This document shows, one piece after another, positions 25,199 to 37,075 of a stretch of 64,000 nt of DNA. Origin of the DNA: Galeopsis tetrahit (lineage: Eukaryota > Streptophyta > Magnoliopsida > Lamiales > Lamiaceae); assembly GCA_963675135.1 (NCBI GenBank), contig OY776132.1, forward strand, positions 1,054,001 through 1,118,000. Reading direction: 5' to 3'. The translations under genes were made by a program, and so were the position numbers. Below the pieces are notes generated by a model, which saw only the letters and a program-made list of their open reading frames with translations, did no database searches and was not told the origin of the DNA. Numbering within the stretch: position 1 is the first letter of the stretch; the number at the start of each line of letters is the position of its first letter.

Positions 25199-25555
25199 GG
25201 TTTGGGATTGATTTGGATTGTGGTGGATTGGATTGGGTAATCCATGAATAGTAAATTGTGTATAAGTTGTGTTTGGTTAAGGATTGAAAAATAGGGGTAG
25301 ATTTAACTTTATGTCACATCAAGAGTGATGTTATAATATTTTATTATTGTTAGTAGTGAAAGAAAAGTAAGAAAGAGAAGAAAGTAGGAGAGAGAATGAG
25401 TGTGTAAAAGAAAAGTTAGAGAGATAGTGATTTGATGGTATAAAAATGTGTGTGTAGCTGTATTATAGGGGTGAATTGATATTTGGATTAAGATGGATTG
25501 AAAGAGATTGGACCAATCCAAATCCGGATTGGCCAATCCCAAAACAAACACCGCC
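25199..25555. mobile_element. PIF/Harbinger (Tourist-like) MITE, copy 2
   Basis: 357 bp, GGTGGTGTTTGG ... CAAACACCGCC, with the exact 3-bp TAA duplication (25196-25198, 25556-25558) expected for PIF/Harbinger. Inverted relative to copy 1. Confidence 0.85.
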
Positions 25556-25913
25556 TAATAGAATACATACAGATGGAGTAATTAAAGTCATTTAATACAG
25601 ATATACATATAATAAAGTCATTAGCAATAAATATACGCGTAATGCAACATCTTAATTTATCCTTTTATTTATCTACATGGTCATTTAATGAATATTATTA
25701 TAAAAAAAAAGATAAAAGCAAAATTGGAATATGGAAAATATCAATTATTTGGGATAGGAAAACCTTTTCTAGAAATACAAACAAAATGGGATAGAGGTAG
25801 TACATATAATCCACTAAATAATAATTAATTTCATTTAATAGGGATATACATATAATAATTTAAATTACCAAACAAAATTTCCTTCTAATAATTATTTTAG
25901 TACAATTTTTTTC

Positions 25914-25923
25914 CTATATATTG
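25914..25923 (+). promoter_or_regulatory. TATA box of the small GMI1-like paralogue
   Basis: CCTATATATTG, followed about 25-30 bases later by pyrimidine-rich sequence and a probable 5' UTR exon ending ATGCCA|GTAAGT near 26055. An intron would then run to the acceptor at 26740-26741. If the ATG in that leader exon is used, the protein gains Met-Pro in frame. Confidence 0.5.
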
Positions 25924-26741
25924 ACACCCCTCAAGCACATTTTCATCACTCACTCAATATATTTTTCCCTCAATTACACACTCCTAGCTCTCTCATACTC
26001 ACCACTCTCGATCTCCTCTATCTCACTATTTCTCTCTCTAGCTCTACTCATGCCAGTAAGTTGGTTTCTTTGCTGCAATGCATCAGCTTTTTTTTTTTTT
26101 TTTTTTTTGGATTTTTTCTAATTTTTGTTTCTACTTTATTTTTTTTCAAGAAATTGTTGGGGGGTTTTTGCTCTTAGTTTTAGCTACATCCCAATTCTTG
26201 AAGAGTTTTATAATCTGTTTAAAATAAGTTTTGCCAAACAAGCTCTAAATCTTCTTGCCACTCGCTGGCTGTAATTTTTAAGTAGCTAATCAGTTATTAA
26301 AGTGTTTGGCTAAAAAAATTTACAAGTTTTATATTTGATTTTTTTTGGGATACAACCAATTTAGTTCTTTAACTTTTTTACTTTTTTGAAATAGTCCCAA
26401 AAAAGTTAAATATACCCATTTAGTCCCACTTTTTTGCAATTAGTTTTGTTTTGATCCCAAAAAAGCTAATGTAACAATTTAGTCTCATTTTTTGCAATTT
26501 GTTCTGTTTTTGTCCCAAAAAAAGTAAAATGTAATTGCAAAAAATGGGAATAAATTTATATATTTAATTTTTTTGGATCAAAACAGGACAAATGGCATAA
26601 AAAAAGGATTAAATTGGTACATTCAATTTTTTGGACTAAATTAACTTATATCCCTTTTTTCGATATATAGTTTAAGATATATTTTTTTTCAATTAAGTAG
26701 GGCTCTAAGTAAAGTGTTTTCATCTTGTTTTTGAATGACAG

Positions 26742-28510
26742 ATGAACTCAAAGAGACCTTCGGAAGATTCCAGCATTGAGAGGCCAAGAAAGATGCCTTT
26801 CAATAAAGGTGTGACAATGGGAGAGAAACAGTTCCAATTTCGTGTGCTTCTTCCAAACTCGACCACGATCGAGCTCAAAATGAGTAACGGCGAGCGAAAC
26901 GAGATTCCAATTGAAGATTTCAAAATATTGGTGAGAAAAGAATATGATAGAGGGGTGAGGCAAAAAATTAGGTCTCCACAATTGAATAGAATAATAAATT
27001 GGGAGCACCAAGATCTACATTTTGTGGATGCACAATTAAAAGAGATAAGATCCAAATTTAATCTTTGTGATTTTATGCCTAATAAGTGGCACTTCATTTG
27101 GCTGCATGTAAGAATCTTATTTCCACTTTTCTTTTGCTCTATTTTGCTTTTAAATGATTAATTTATAACTTTTGTATTAATCTTTATATATATAGGATGG
27201 ATCAGCTGAGACAGAAGTATATGAGGTATGTTTCTAATTTTTTGATTTTAAATCAAAAAATTTAATTAATTCCACATGTAAGGATTTTTGAGTTGCTCTA
27301 GCCAATATTTGTGAATGTTGTTGAAGTAGCTAGCCAACGTGACATCGTATGAAATTGTAATTTTTTTTAAGAAGTCGTGATTAAATTGAAAAACAATAAC
27401 CAAAGGTCGTTAATTTATTTACAATTTTAAAAAAAAATCGACTATCACTGATTGGTGTTATTATCGCTATTTTTTTGGTGTTCAGGGCGCGTGGGATCTG
27501 AATGAAGACCCTCATGTACAAAAGGATCGCAATGATGACTATACAGTGAGTCTACGATACTATTTTTCTCATCGGCAACTTTCGATTGTTCAACATGTTA
27601 ATTAGTCCGGTAACTGGATGTGGGAGGTGAAATATTTGGTTGATGATGTGGCATGGTTTGATTTATCCACGTGGCATAGTCCTATATGTCAACCAAATAT
27701 TTCTCCCTCTACAACCGGTTACCAAACTAAAATGTCAAAAAATTGAAACTACTTTCAATTCGTGAAAGTGGTTGTTACCAGACTAAAATGTCAAAAAATT
27801 GAAACTACTTTCAATTCGTGAAAGTCGACAGGACTAAAATTGAATCAGAAGTCCCTTGCAGGACCAAAATAAATATTCTAATTTCCTTTGGTCTAACTAG
27901 GAATATTGTCTGAACTTCTTTTTCAGGCATTGCATACTTTAAAGACTCCAAAATTGGAGGTAGAAGATGATCTTCCAACCGGTTCGGCTAGTCTTTACCA
28001 AAAGGTAAGCTTGATCATAGTCGCGAAATTCACGCGACATAGATATTGTGCATTTTCTTACGACAAAAGTTTTTCCATGTCGTAGGAGCTCGAGGATAAT
28101 CTCGTATCAACTGCAATTGAGATGAATGATTGCAGTAGGGAGTTAGAGAGAATACGGTTTATACAATTACAAACCCAACATAAAATAGAAAATTTACAAG
28201 GTTTAATTTCTCATTCACTAGCTCTTAGTTACAAATATTGCTGTACATGATTGTTTTACATGAATGCTGATTATTGCTGTAATTTTATCAAATATTTGCA
28301 GTGAAGCCGCGGCTATTTTTTGAAAATGCCTGGGTTCCGCAATTATTGGCCGAGAAGAAATTGGAGCTAGTAGAGATTGGCAAATGGCTTGAAGAGGAGA
28401 ACGAGGCCTACAAACTAGCCGTTGAGAAGTTCCTTACGGCTCGAGATAAGTATAACAACTTAACTCGGGGAGGATCTGATGTTCCGATTGACGAAGGACG
28501 TTCACAATGA
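26742..28510 (+). CDS. Miniature GMI1/SMCHD1-like paralogue: N-terminal domain plus coiled coil, no ATPase
   Basis: Exons 26742-27107, 27196-27225, 27486-27545, 27927-28004, 28086-28200 and 28302-28510 give 285 aa; all splice phases fit. Residues 1-132 (QFRVLLPNSTTIELKM ... WLH/DGSAETEVYE) match the N-terminal domain of the large convergent gene at 29706-36497. The last two exons (115 and 209 bp, the same lengths as in the large gene) encode the same coiled coil (LLAEKKLELVEIGKWLEEEN, TARDKYNNLTRG). The GHKL ATPase and everything between are absent. They are replaced by two short exons (GAWDLNEDPH, and an acidic linker) with no counterpart in the large gene. The WDLNEDP stretch resembles the WDL.PD segment that I recall from GMI1 proteins. 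Function unknown. A regulatory partner that dimerises with the large protein through shared ends is plausible inference. Confidence 0.8.
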
Positions 28511-29705
28511 GTACGGAAGACTTCAGAATGGCGCTCAGAGTTATATTTCTTGTAGACATATATCTTTCTATTTTTGTTTCTGTTTCCATTGTTACAATAT
28601 TTGATCAATTAAATATATGTTTTGAACAATAATTAAATAGTGGAAGACTTAAGACAATTTGCACGACCATTGCACTAGAGTGTTTTTTGGGACCAATTAC
28701 GAAATTATGAGACAAAATAAAAAAATGCTAAGTTTTTTGGGACCTTTTGCGGAAAAATCCAAAGTTACGGAATTTTAACTCATTTTAGCTTTTACACATA
28801 AACAAACAGATGAACTAGAGTCACTAATATACTCCCTCCGTCCCGCGATTATCTTCACATGTGAAGTGGCACGCGGAATAAGAAAAGTGAATTTAGTGGG
28901 GATTTTAAGGGGTAATTTTGTAAATCTTTATGTATAAAGTAAATGAATGAGTTGACTTTGTATGTGTGGAGAAAAAGTAATGGCATTTGTGTGAATTTGA
29001 GGATATTGTGAGGGTGGAGAATATAAAGAGTTTTCCATTTTAAGTGTGTGAAAGTAATTGTGGGACGTCTTAAAAAGGAAAGTGTGAAAATAATTACGGG
29101 ACGGAGGGAGTATTGAATTTGACAAAAATATAATGCTCTCTTTGTAACATCAAAAGAGGATTGATCCTTCACAAAAAAACGCTTGGCGGTAAATTCGAAA
29201 TAGACTTTATGGTCATGAGCGAATTGAGAAAAACTGAACAAGTTCTATGAGATAAAATGCTTTTTTGGTCCCATAACTTATCCACTGTCCAGTTTTTGTT
29301 CCATAAAAAAAAAAAAAAAAAACCTGATGCAATTTCGCCCCGTAACTTGATTAATTGTCCAATTTTGATCCAATTTTCGTCGAAAAAACAAAAATGATGC
29401 CTCTTGTTTCAGGTGTTAGTCACATGCCGGCTAAAATTGGGGCTATCCGACAAGTTGCTAACGTGAACCTGGTGTTTTTTAATTTAAAAACAATTACACC
29501 TACTCAAATAAAATAAACATCTTCTTCCCAAATAAAATCAACTGTAAGCAAGACAATAACGAAACAAGATCACGGCCAACTCGGTGGCCTATCAAACAAA
29601 TCTAGCATTGTGAACTATTGAAATTTATCCTCTGCATTCAAATGTATGATGGCAATATCTCACTTTATATGCGTTGATGACCAAAAAAATAAAAATGGTG
29701 TAATT
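28511..29705. other. Convergent intergenic region
   Basis: Holds the two 3' UTRs, the Stowaway at 28832-29110, and pieces of a TTTTTTGGGACC / GGTCCCATAACTT inverted-repeat family (28680-28800, 29255-29470). No gene seen. Confidence 0.5.
28832..29110. mobile_element. Stowaway MITE
   Basis: 279 bp, TA|CTCCCTCCGTCCCGC ... GGGACGGAGGGAG|TA; well-preserved termini, so relatively young. Confidence 0.85.
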
Positions 29706-32700
29706 TTACAACGGTAAGCTAGTTTGATTTCTCCGTCCCTGTCCCCGAGATAAGTTGTTATAAGTATCTCGAGTTATAAGGAACTTCTCAATGGCTAGTA
29801 AATAGGCCTTGTTCTCCTCTTCAAGATGCTTGTTCATCTCTGCAAGCTCCAACTTCTTCTCTGCCAATAATTGCGCAGTACATGAGGCATTTGCAAAGAG
29901 CAGCCGCGGCCCCCCTGTAAATATTTGTTCAAATTAAATTAATTCAACAATAATCCTTGTACATCAGCAAGAGTAATGTAGACAATTTTCTGTTAAAATT
30001 ATTTACAACAAGTTAAAATTTCATTTTCTAAGAAAATTATCACAAATCCAATTGCAAGACTAATAAATGTGGAAAAATATTGTTTGCACACAATTTTTAC
30101 CTGGGAAAACCTAAGATTATCAATCATCTATATATGTAAGCTTACAAATAATTACTTATAGATAATGAGTACTCCTAACTTCTTTGCTAAATACTCCCTT
30201 CGTCCCACAAAGATAGCTACATTTGACTTTACACACAGATTAAGAAAAATCAATAAATGTAGTCAAATTTAGCTAATGTGTCAATTTTGCCCTTAAAATC
30301 ACATTCTCCAAAATCTGCTAAACCTTAATTACTCTTATTAATTAGGGGTAAAATTGACAATAAAACATTTAATACTAAAGTAAAAGAGGAAATGGAGCTA
30401 TAATTTGGGACATCCAAAAAAGGAATATGGAGCTATCTTTGTGGGACGGAGGGAGTAACTTTTAACTTAGGGCCGGGTGGCAATATGAGGACTCGTAACT
30501 TTTTGGGCTGGCAATTTAAGGACAGTAACTGGGCCCAATTTCAGCTCGAGTCAAGCCCAAATTGGGCCAATTAGCTCGACTTGGTGATTCGGGCTGATTT
30601 GGCCTCAATTTGCGACTCTTAAGAGTTACTGCCCTTAAATTTCCGACGCATAAAGTTACGGTACTTATTTTGCAACCTCCCAAGTTACGGGCCTTAAAAA
30701 AAATTCCCTAGCTTATTGAAAGAGTAACCTCTTAAAATACACTACATATTGATTTAGTGATCAAACATGGTCTATAGTAAGGTTTAAATTTACATGAATG
30801 AAGACTTGTTATAGCTTAAAAGAAAGTGAAGGAGAAAACCTTGTAAATCTTTTATTTCCTGTTGGATACGTAGCTGTGCATATCGTAGGCTCTCTAACGC
30901 CCTCTTGTGATCATTCATCGCATATGCGCTTGTTATAAGATCGTCTTCGAGCTCCTATATTGAAAAACTTATGTCTTAAAAAAATGCACGATATCTATGC
31001 TGTGTGAATTTTGAAATTATGAACGAAAAGATGCACACCTTCCGCACAGATGTTACGTCTCCTAGTTCAACCTGAAACTGCTGCTGGAAAATGACTTTCT
31101 CCTTGAAAATTACACTAAGGGAAACTGTACAAAGACAACAAAAAATCGATTTAATGCTAGAATTAATAAGCTAAATTAATATGAAAGTTTATAATTTTAA
31201 GATACAGGTCATGAGTACCTTCTTCGCCATATCCCTCGGAAACTTTCAGAGAATTGCTCAGATCGACAAATCCACGAGCATCTACCTGTCAGTTGAAGAA
31301 CATAGAGTTTGCACACGATTTTAAATATTTTCGTGTACGCAACACACACTAGGGTGTTTAAATGCATTTACAATTTATAAAAAGAGTTTAGCATGATTTA
31401 GTAAGCTTGATATTTTAAACACTAATTGAGCTTGATTTAGTAAGCTAAATATTTTAAGTAGTGAAACAAACCTTTTTCATGTAATCGGTGCCAACGCAGA
31501 TAATACCACTTCCATCTTGGAATGACAACCCCTCGACTCTCAAGAAAATGATTCGACCTTCCTCGACGTGGTTGCCATATTCATCAAGCACCTTCATTGT
31601 AGACAAAATTTATACAATGTTTTAGTCTAATTCACACATATATATTAGAGGGCGCATGGTTCAAATTCTTCAATGAATGATCATGAGAATCATTGAATAG
31701 TGAATTATATGAGAATAATGGTTGCATTGATGAAAGTGATTAACTTACTCCGAGTCTCATCACCACGCACAAAGTATGAGACTTAAAATTCAATTATGTC
31801 CCATAACTATGGAGTAGGGATGGCAATGGGCCGGGTCGGGTCCAGGCATCTAGGTACCCAGCACGACCCGTTTCACTACAGGTCTAGGTCGGGCCAACCC
31901 GTTTGGGTCACCCCGTGACCCATTATAAAAATTTAAAATATTTTTAAAAAATATATAACATAAAATTTAGATTTGTATTGAAAAATAAATAAAAATAGTC
32001 TTAGAAGCATGTTTATAGATTTATTTTCACCGTTAATATTGATATAAATTATGTTACATGTAAAATATAAGATATAGTATTATATTTGTATGTATAATAT
32101 ATATAAAAAATAAATATAAAAATGGGTCACGGGTCGAGAGTGATACCCGGACCCGCCCCATTTCAATAAGGGTCCGGGGCGGGGCGACCCAAATAGCACG
32201 GGTCGGGGCGGGTTGAAATTGCCATCCCTACTATGGAGTTTTCCGCAAAAGGACCCAACAAATTTAGGATTTTCAATTTCGTCTCATAACTCTGTACGTA
32301 ATTGTTCCGATTACTGCCCAAAAATCACCGAAATTCCTTGAATGACGTTTTATTGACATACATTTTCTTGGGACCTTTAGCGAAATTTTTCAAAGTTATG
32401 AGACGAAAATTGCAAAATACGACAATAAAGGACCATTCTCAGACTAATTACGGAGTTATGAGATGAAATTGAAAAATCTATTTTTTTGGTACTTTGCGGA
32501 AAAATTCAAAGTTATGGGATGAAATTGAATTTTAACTCCAAAGCATGATGAAACTGAATTGATCATAACCACAATTACCTTATACTCATTCCCCTTACAA
32601 ATTTCATTGAAGAATTTTGAATCAAGCGTCCCCTAAGTAAAAGGGATAACGAGCATATATACCTCCAATGATAGCTCCTTAATAACCTGGCCTGGAATCA

Positions 32701-35700
32701 ATTCTGTAAGTGTTGGTGGATGTAGGTTGATTTTTTCCGGAGTTCCAGGTATAACTGTCGACAGCAAGGTGTTCAATTGAGTAGTTCAAGAAAATGAAAT
32801 AAAAGGGCATAAATACCTCGACATGGGAATGCAGAAGAGTATGTTTTATCAACACTAGTAATGGTTAAGGATGCTTCATAATTTGGTCGAATATCATCTA
32901 ATTCACTGCTTCTAACGAAGATATCCTACGGAATTTACAACTTATGAGCCAAGGCACGACGGATTAACACATAAAAAAAGCACTAGAAATTAAAATTATA
33001 TGTACCTCAATTTTTATAGTTGAGTTTCCAGGTTCTATGTCCACCTTCTCGCTACATATACGTGCAAGAACCTTGCCATTTGAGTTGAGCTCGATGTTCA
33101 ATTTTGGTACTTTTGTGAACAGGACACAGTTGTCGTATTTATTGACGCATGATACGTACAGAGGTTGAAAATGAGAACCGACCCTGTGCAGTGCAACAAA
33201 CATGGTGAGATTAGGAAAAAAATGGCTTTTCCAATTAATCTAAGATTACAGAGAAAAACAGAGTAAAATAAATAAATAAAGGGAACTAACCTGATTGTGT
33301 AAAGTCTATCTTTATTATGATTTAAAATTTTCCATTTGCCAGCATTTGGTGCCCGGACTTCCACTACATGTTGAAGTCGTATGTCCCTCGATTTTTCCTA
33401 TTAGATGAAGTAGAAAAAGATCATTGTTGCCTTTTCCTCATGAATTTTGTGTGTATTTTTTATGCAATGTTAGTTATTTACTTTAAAGTGATCGTGTTCC
33501 TCATCATAGCGATCGTGCATTTCCTTAATCCAAGCATTGTACTGCTCCTCCAGCTCAACGAGAGTCAATTTGTTCCCATCTCTATAGATATCAACTTGCA
33601 CTTCTACATAGAAATATCATCAAAATGCATAACCAAATATTTCCACCATTTTATAAGATTCAAAATTCATCATTGAACGAATAAGTTTACCATCTTCATT
33701 TTCATGTGCCGCGTTGCCAAAATTCTTTAATGCCTTGGTGTACGGGTGATGTCGGTCTAAATCTGTCTGAAAATACTCAAAACAAACAATATAAGGCTCA
33801 AAATTCTTCTTGTTTAGACATAGGTACATTGAAAAAAAATTAAGCCTTTTTTAAAGTGTAATACTTCGTATGCTAAACGCACAAGAAGAACAATGCGTAC
33901 AAATATATGTATAATACCTTATGGGATGTTGTATTGAAACCAGAATCGGTATCTGCAGCAATAATCGTTTCTTGCTTAGGACGCGCGTATATATACACAC
34001 GTACGTTCATATTTACTTGTTGCAAAGTATAGTGAAAGAAAATACAGGATTTCCAGGATCTAAATAGTAGCAGAAAGTTACCTATAAAGCATTTCACTCG
34101 GGAAAAGTGTCCCGTCCTATCACCCTTTCCATACGTTTTTTGTTTCGTCTCCATAAAGGGAAGCAACGCCTATGGCAAACGAAAGTTCAAGACCATAACG
34201 AAACTAACAATGAGAATTGAGATTTTCGACTAACCCAACGAGCATTTGGCAGGAGACTACCTGAGCTTCTAACAGATACACGGCTAAAGCTTTCGAAGCT
34301 TTCTCTAATTCCACAGCCATTTAGTATCCTCATTATGCTCTCTTTCCCCTGAAACCAACCAAATGCAGATATTTATCTATGTACGAGTTCTGAAAGAGAT
34401 TTATGTGACTACCTCGACTATGGGAAGGTAAACGCACTTCAGCCTCGCCTTTGCTTCTGAAAACACTCGTTCTGATACGAAGACTTAAATTATCAGAATG
34501 AGTATTCACATTGAAGAGAGTCAAACTCATTTTTTTACTTACTTTGACAAGCCATTGAAGAAGAATCTTGGCTGATACTAAAATGAAGTTGCAGAACAAA
34601 ATCGGGACCATTGCAAGAGTGTAAAATTGTGATCGCTTCTTCCCCGCCCTCTACTTGTGATAAATCCATCCCATTGACCTGCAAAATATCCCGAGTTTTG
34701 AACAAACAACGAAGAGCAGAACAGCCTAACATTTTCACTCCTCTCTTCTGAATCAAATACGATCCATTCCAAATTCGATGCAAAGTCTTGAAAAATAACC
34801 TGGAGTTCAATCGGAGTGCTGGTTGCCTCGATATAGGGAAAGAAAATGTCCTTTAGTTTGCATCGTAAACGTTTGATGTCCAGAGTCTTCACCTCTGGGT
34901 CAAAAATTTCAACCTAACAGAAGTAAAACAACATTTTATGCACCATATTTTGAGACCATTTTTGTTATAAAAAATTTATAATATATACTTACCTTTGTGA
35001 AGCTTCCATGAAGTGACTTCTCTGTTTCATCGTCCGAAGGGTCTCTCATTCCCCCTTTCGTCTGCGAAAAACATCAGAAAGTCTAGATTAAGAAACTACA
35101 TATGGCAAAGTAAAGGAAAAAACCAATCAATGACCAATTTACCCTCCATAAGTTTCTTGAGCATGAAGTACTCACTGATGATTCTCCATCCAAATTTACT
35201 GTGAACACTTTGTCACAGTTTTTCGTCTTCGATGAAACGACAGCACGCCTGCAGTACGTACAGTTCAAACAAAAGCTCCAGTTGTTTATGATTTAAACAA
35301 ATATATAGTTTCACATACTTTCTGAAACAAGTGGCAGCAACGGGACCTCCATATCCGAACATACCAAAGAAAGGCTGTGATCACGGAATAAAATGCAAAT
35401 CAATATGAAACTACGAAAAGCGAGACGACTGAGAGTGCAGTCGTACCATTGAGTACGGAGTGTCACCCCCTATTGATTTGTACAATGATGCCAATATTTC
35501 CCCCCTATGAATTAGAACCATTTATTTATTAAAGAATATGGATTGTAACATTTGATAATTGACAAGAATGTTATACCATACCACTTATCAAGGTTTGCAA
35601 CGGCACCATCCATGCCCGGACCAGAATCAAAAATCGAGATTCTTCGTGGGAGCAACTCCACACTGTCAATTAGAAATTCTGAAAATTGTAACTTATTTAA

Positions 35701-36497
35701 GCTAATATAAAATATCAAAATCAGTAAAACTCTGCTAAAAACAGAGAAACTACATTGACATAATTTAACTGAATATCTTCATGTGCAATGTGATACCTTA
35801 TTAATCTCCTCTCTCCGTCGCCATTAGACCACACATTTTGCACGGAATTGTCCTAATAAACACATGAATGACTTTAGCACCAAAAAAAAAAAAAAAAAAA
35901 CACACAGAGGAAAATCATGTTGTAGCCTTACTATAAGGTTTGCAAGTGCAGTTTCAAATGTACAATCGGATAACTCCTTCACGTCCTGCAAATAAATAAA
36001 ATGTAACAATACGACCCCAACAATCCTGACATCATAGAATTAAATCGAAAACTTAGAAACATACCTCGTATACATTGGTTTCAGTCGATCCATCCTATAT
36101 CAAGATTAGTACACGAGTTACAAAGAGCCAATGCGACAAGTTTTGGAAACAAGATTCTTACATGCAGCCAGAGGAAGTTCAGCTTGTTAGGCGTAAAATC
36201 GCAAAGACGAACTTTGGATTTTATCTCGTTTAATTTTGCGTCTGTAAAATGTATGTCTTTATACTTCCAATAGATTCTTTTCTTTGATTGCTTTACTGCC
36301 TTATCATACTCTTGCCTGACCAGTTCAATAAACTCCTCCATCGGAATCGCGTTTCGTAGCTCACTCAAGTTGAGCTCAATGGTGGTCGAATTCGGAAGAG
36401 CTACATGAAACTGAAACTCCTTCTCTTCAAGTATCTTCACACCTTTACGAGGAATCTTTCTTGGCCTGGAATCTTCTAGACCCCTCTTTGAGTTCAT
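29706..36497 (-). CDS. GMI1-like: GMI1/SMCHD1-like GHKL ATPase lacking the SMC hinge (26 coding exons)
   Basis: Exons: 36497-36162, 36094-36065, 35985-35932, 35852-35797, 35662-35582, 35504-35447, 35374-35319, 35248-35143, 35061-34993, 34913-34800, 34678-34543, 34453-34413, 34348-34235, 34169-34082, 33952-33918, 33766-33691, 33603-33482, 33397-33291, 33183-33006, 32925-32817, 32754-32663, 31591-31472, 31285-31219, 31124-31039, 30954-30840, 29914-29706; every junction keeps frame (884 aa). The N-terminal domain is followed by a GHKL ATPase: N-box ALANLIDNSVQ, G1 box FDSGPGMDG, GMFGYGGP loop, then the transducer (GGMRDP, GSFTKVEIFDP, LKDIFFPYIE, ARLKCVYLPIVEG). Beta-rich repeats and a C-terminal coiled coil (LLAEKKLELAEMNKHLEEEN) follow. 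Arabidopsis GMI1 is much longer and ends in an SMC hinge; none is present here. GMI1-type proteins act in double-strand-break repair and chromatin. The N-box catalytic acidic residue is Asn. No frame lesion. Confidence 0.88.
30194..30455. mobile_element. Stowaway MITE in the GMI1-like last intron
   Basis: 262 bp, TA|CTCCCTTCGTCCCAC ... GTGGGACGGAGGGAG|TA. Confidence 0.85.
30466..30715. mobile_element. MITE-like inverted element, family A (copy 1)
   Basis: AGGGCCGGGTGGCAATATGA ... TTACGGGCCTTAAAA with mirrored halves (GGGCCAATTAGCTCGA, TTGGGCTTGA); same family as 36650-36920. Lies in the GMI1-like last intron directly after the Stowaway. Confidence 0.5.
31648..32637. mobile_element. Outer TIR element of a triple nest in GMI1-like intron 21
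   Basis: Left end GAGGGCGCATGGTTCAAA.TTCTTCAATGAA and right end CATTGAAGAATTTTGAATCAAGCGTCCCC are inverted repeats of about 30 bp. A second element (about 31781-32550, TTAAAATTCAATT.TGTCCCATAAC and its inverse) is inserted in it, and the hAT MITE at 31815-32230 lies in that one. Target duplication of the outer element unclear. Confidence 0.6.
31815..32230. mobile_element. hAT MITE with perfect 8-bp TSD
   Basis: Termini TAGGGATGGCAAT and ATTGCCATCCCTA. Flanked by the identical 8-mer CTATGGAG (31807-31814, 32231-32238), the hAT hallmark. The interior holds GGGTCGGG / CCCGACCC mirrored GC-rich arms around an AT-rich centre. Confidence 0.9.
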
Positions 36498-36649
36498 CTG
36501 TCATTTAGACACAATGATTAAATATTCATTTTACTTAACTTTTGTCAAATAAAAATTAACACAGTGATTTCAACAATGAGCATCTACCTAAAGCTCTTTG
36601 ATTTGTAAATTATCAGGAAAAAAACGGAGAATTAAACACAAAATACTGA

Positions 36650-36920
36650 CACCAAATCAGCTTGAATCAACCCAAGTCGGGCTAATTGGCTCGATTTAGC
36701 CAAAGTTCGGGTTGAAATTTGGGCTGATTGGTCCTATTTGGCCTGAATTCGGGCTGAAATTGGGCCCAATTGGTGTTGATTCGGGCTACTTTGGCCTCAA
36801 TTCACGACTTTTAAAATTATCGGTTTGAAAAGTAACGGTTCTTAAATATTAAATTCCCAGCCTGTAAAGTTACGAGCCTCATTTTGCAACCCCTCCTAAA
36901 TTACGGGTCATAAAAAACCA
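36650..36920. mobile_element. MITE-like inverted element, family A (copy 2) in GMI1-like 5' intron
   Basis: CGGGCTAATTGGCTCGA, TTGGGCTGATT and GGCCTCAATT.ACGACTTTTAA match the element at 30466-30715. It lies between the start-codon exon and the probable 5' UTR exon. Confidence 0.45.
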
Positions 36921-37002
36921 CAATTCCCTAACAAAAGGGAAAACAACTTTAAAAAACATCCTATGAATTCTAGCTGCAAATAATTAATTAGCTTACACTT
37001 AT

Positions 37003-37075
37003 TAATTCTTGTGAAAAGGTAAAAGATTTTCTTTTGATTTAGCTTGTGAAATGTGAAGGGAGTGTGAAGTATAAA
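37003..37075 (-). promoter_or_regulatory. Core promoter and 5' UTR exon of the GMI1-like gene
   Basis: On the minus strand CTATTTATAC at about 37066-37075 is a TATA-type box. It is followed by a leader exon that seems to end near 37003 at AATAA|GTGTAAGC. The 5' UTR intron then runs to ACAG|ATGAACTC at 36498. The same arrangement (leader intron ending directly before ATGAACTC) is seen in the miniature paralogue. Confidence 0.45.

Noticed and set aside
28855..29241. 128-codon minus-strand open frame
   Set aside because: Lies mostly within a Stowaway MITE; Phe/Leu/Thr-rich translation of AT-rich DNA.
35985..36065. A missing GMI1-like exon equivalent to the WDL.PD segment
   Set aside because: Only 79 bp separate exons 2 and 3, and no open segment with splice sites was found; the segment seems truly absent in the large gene.
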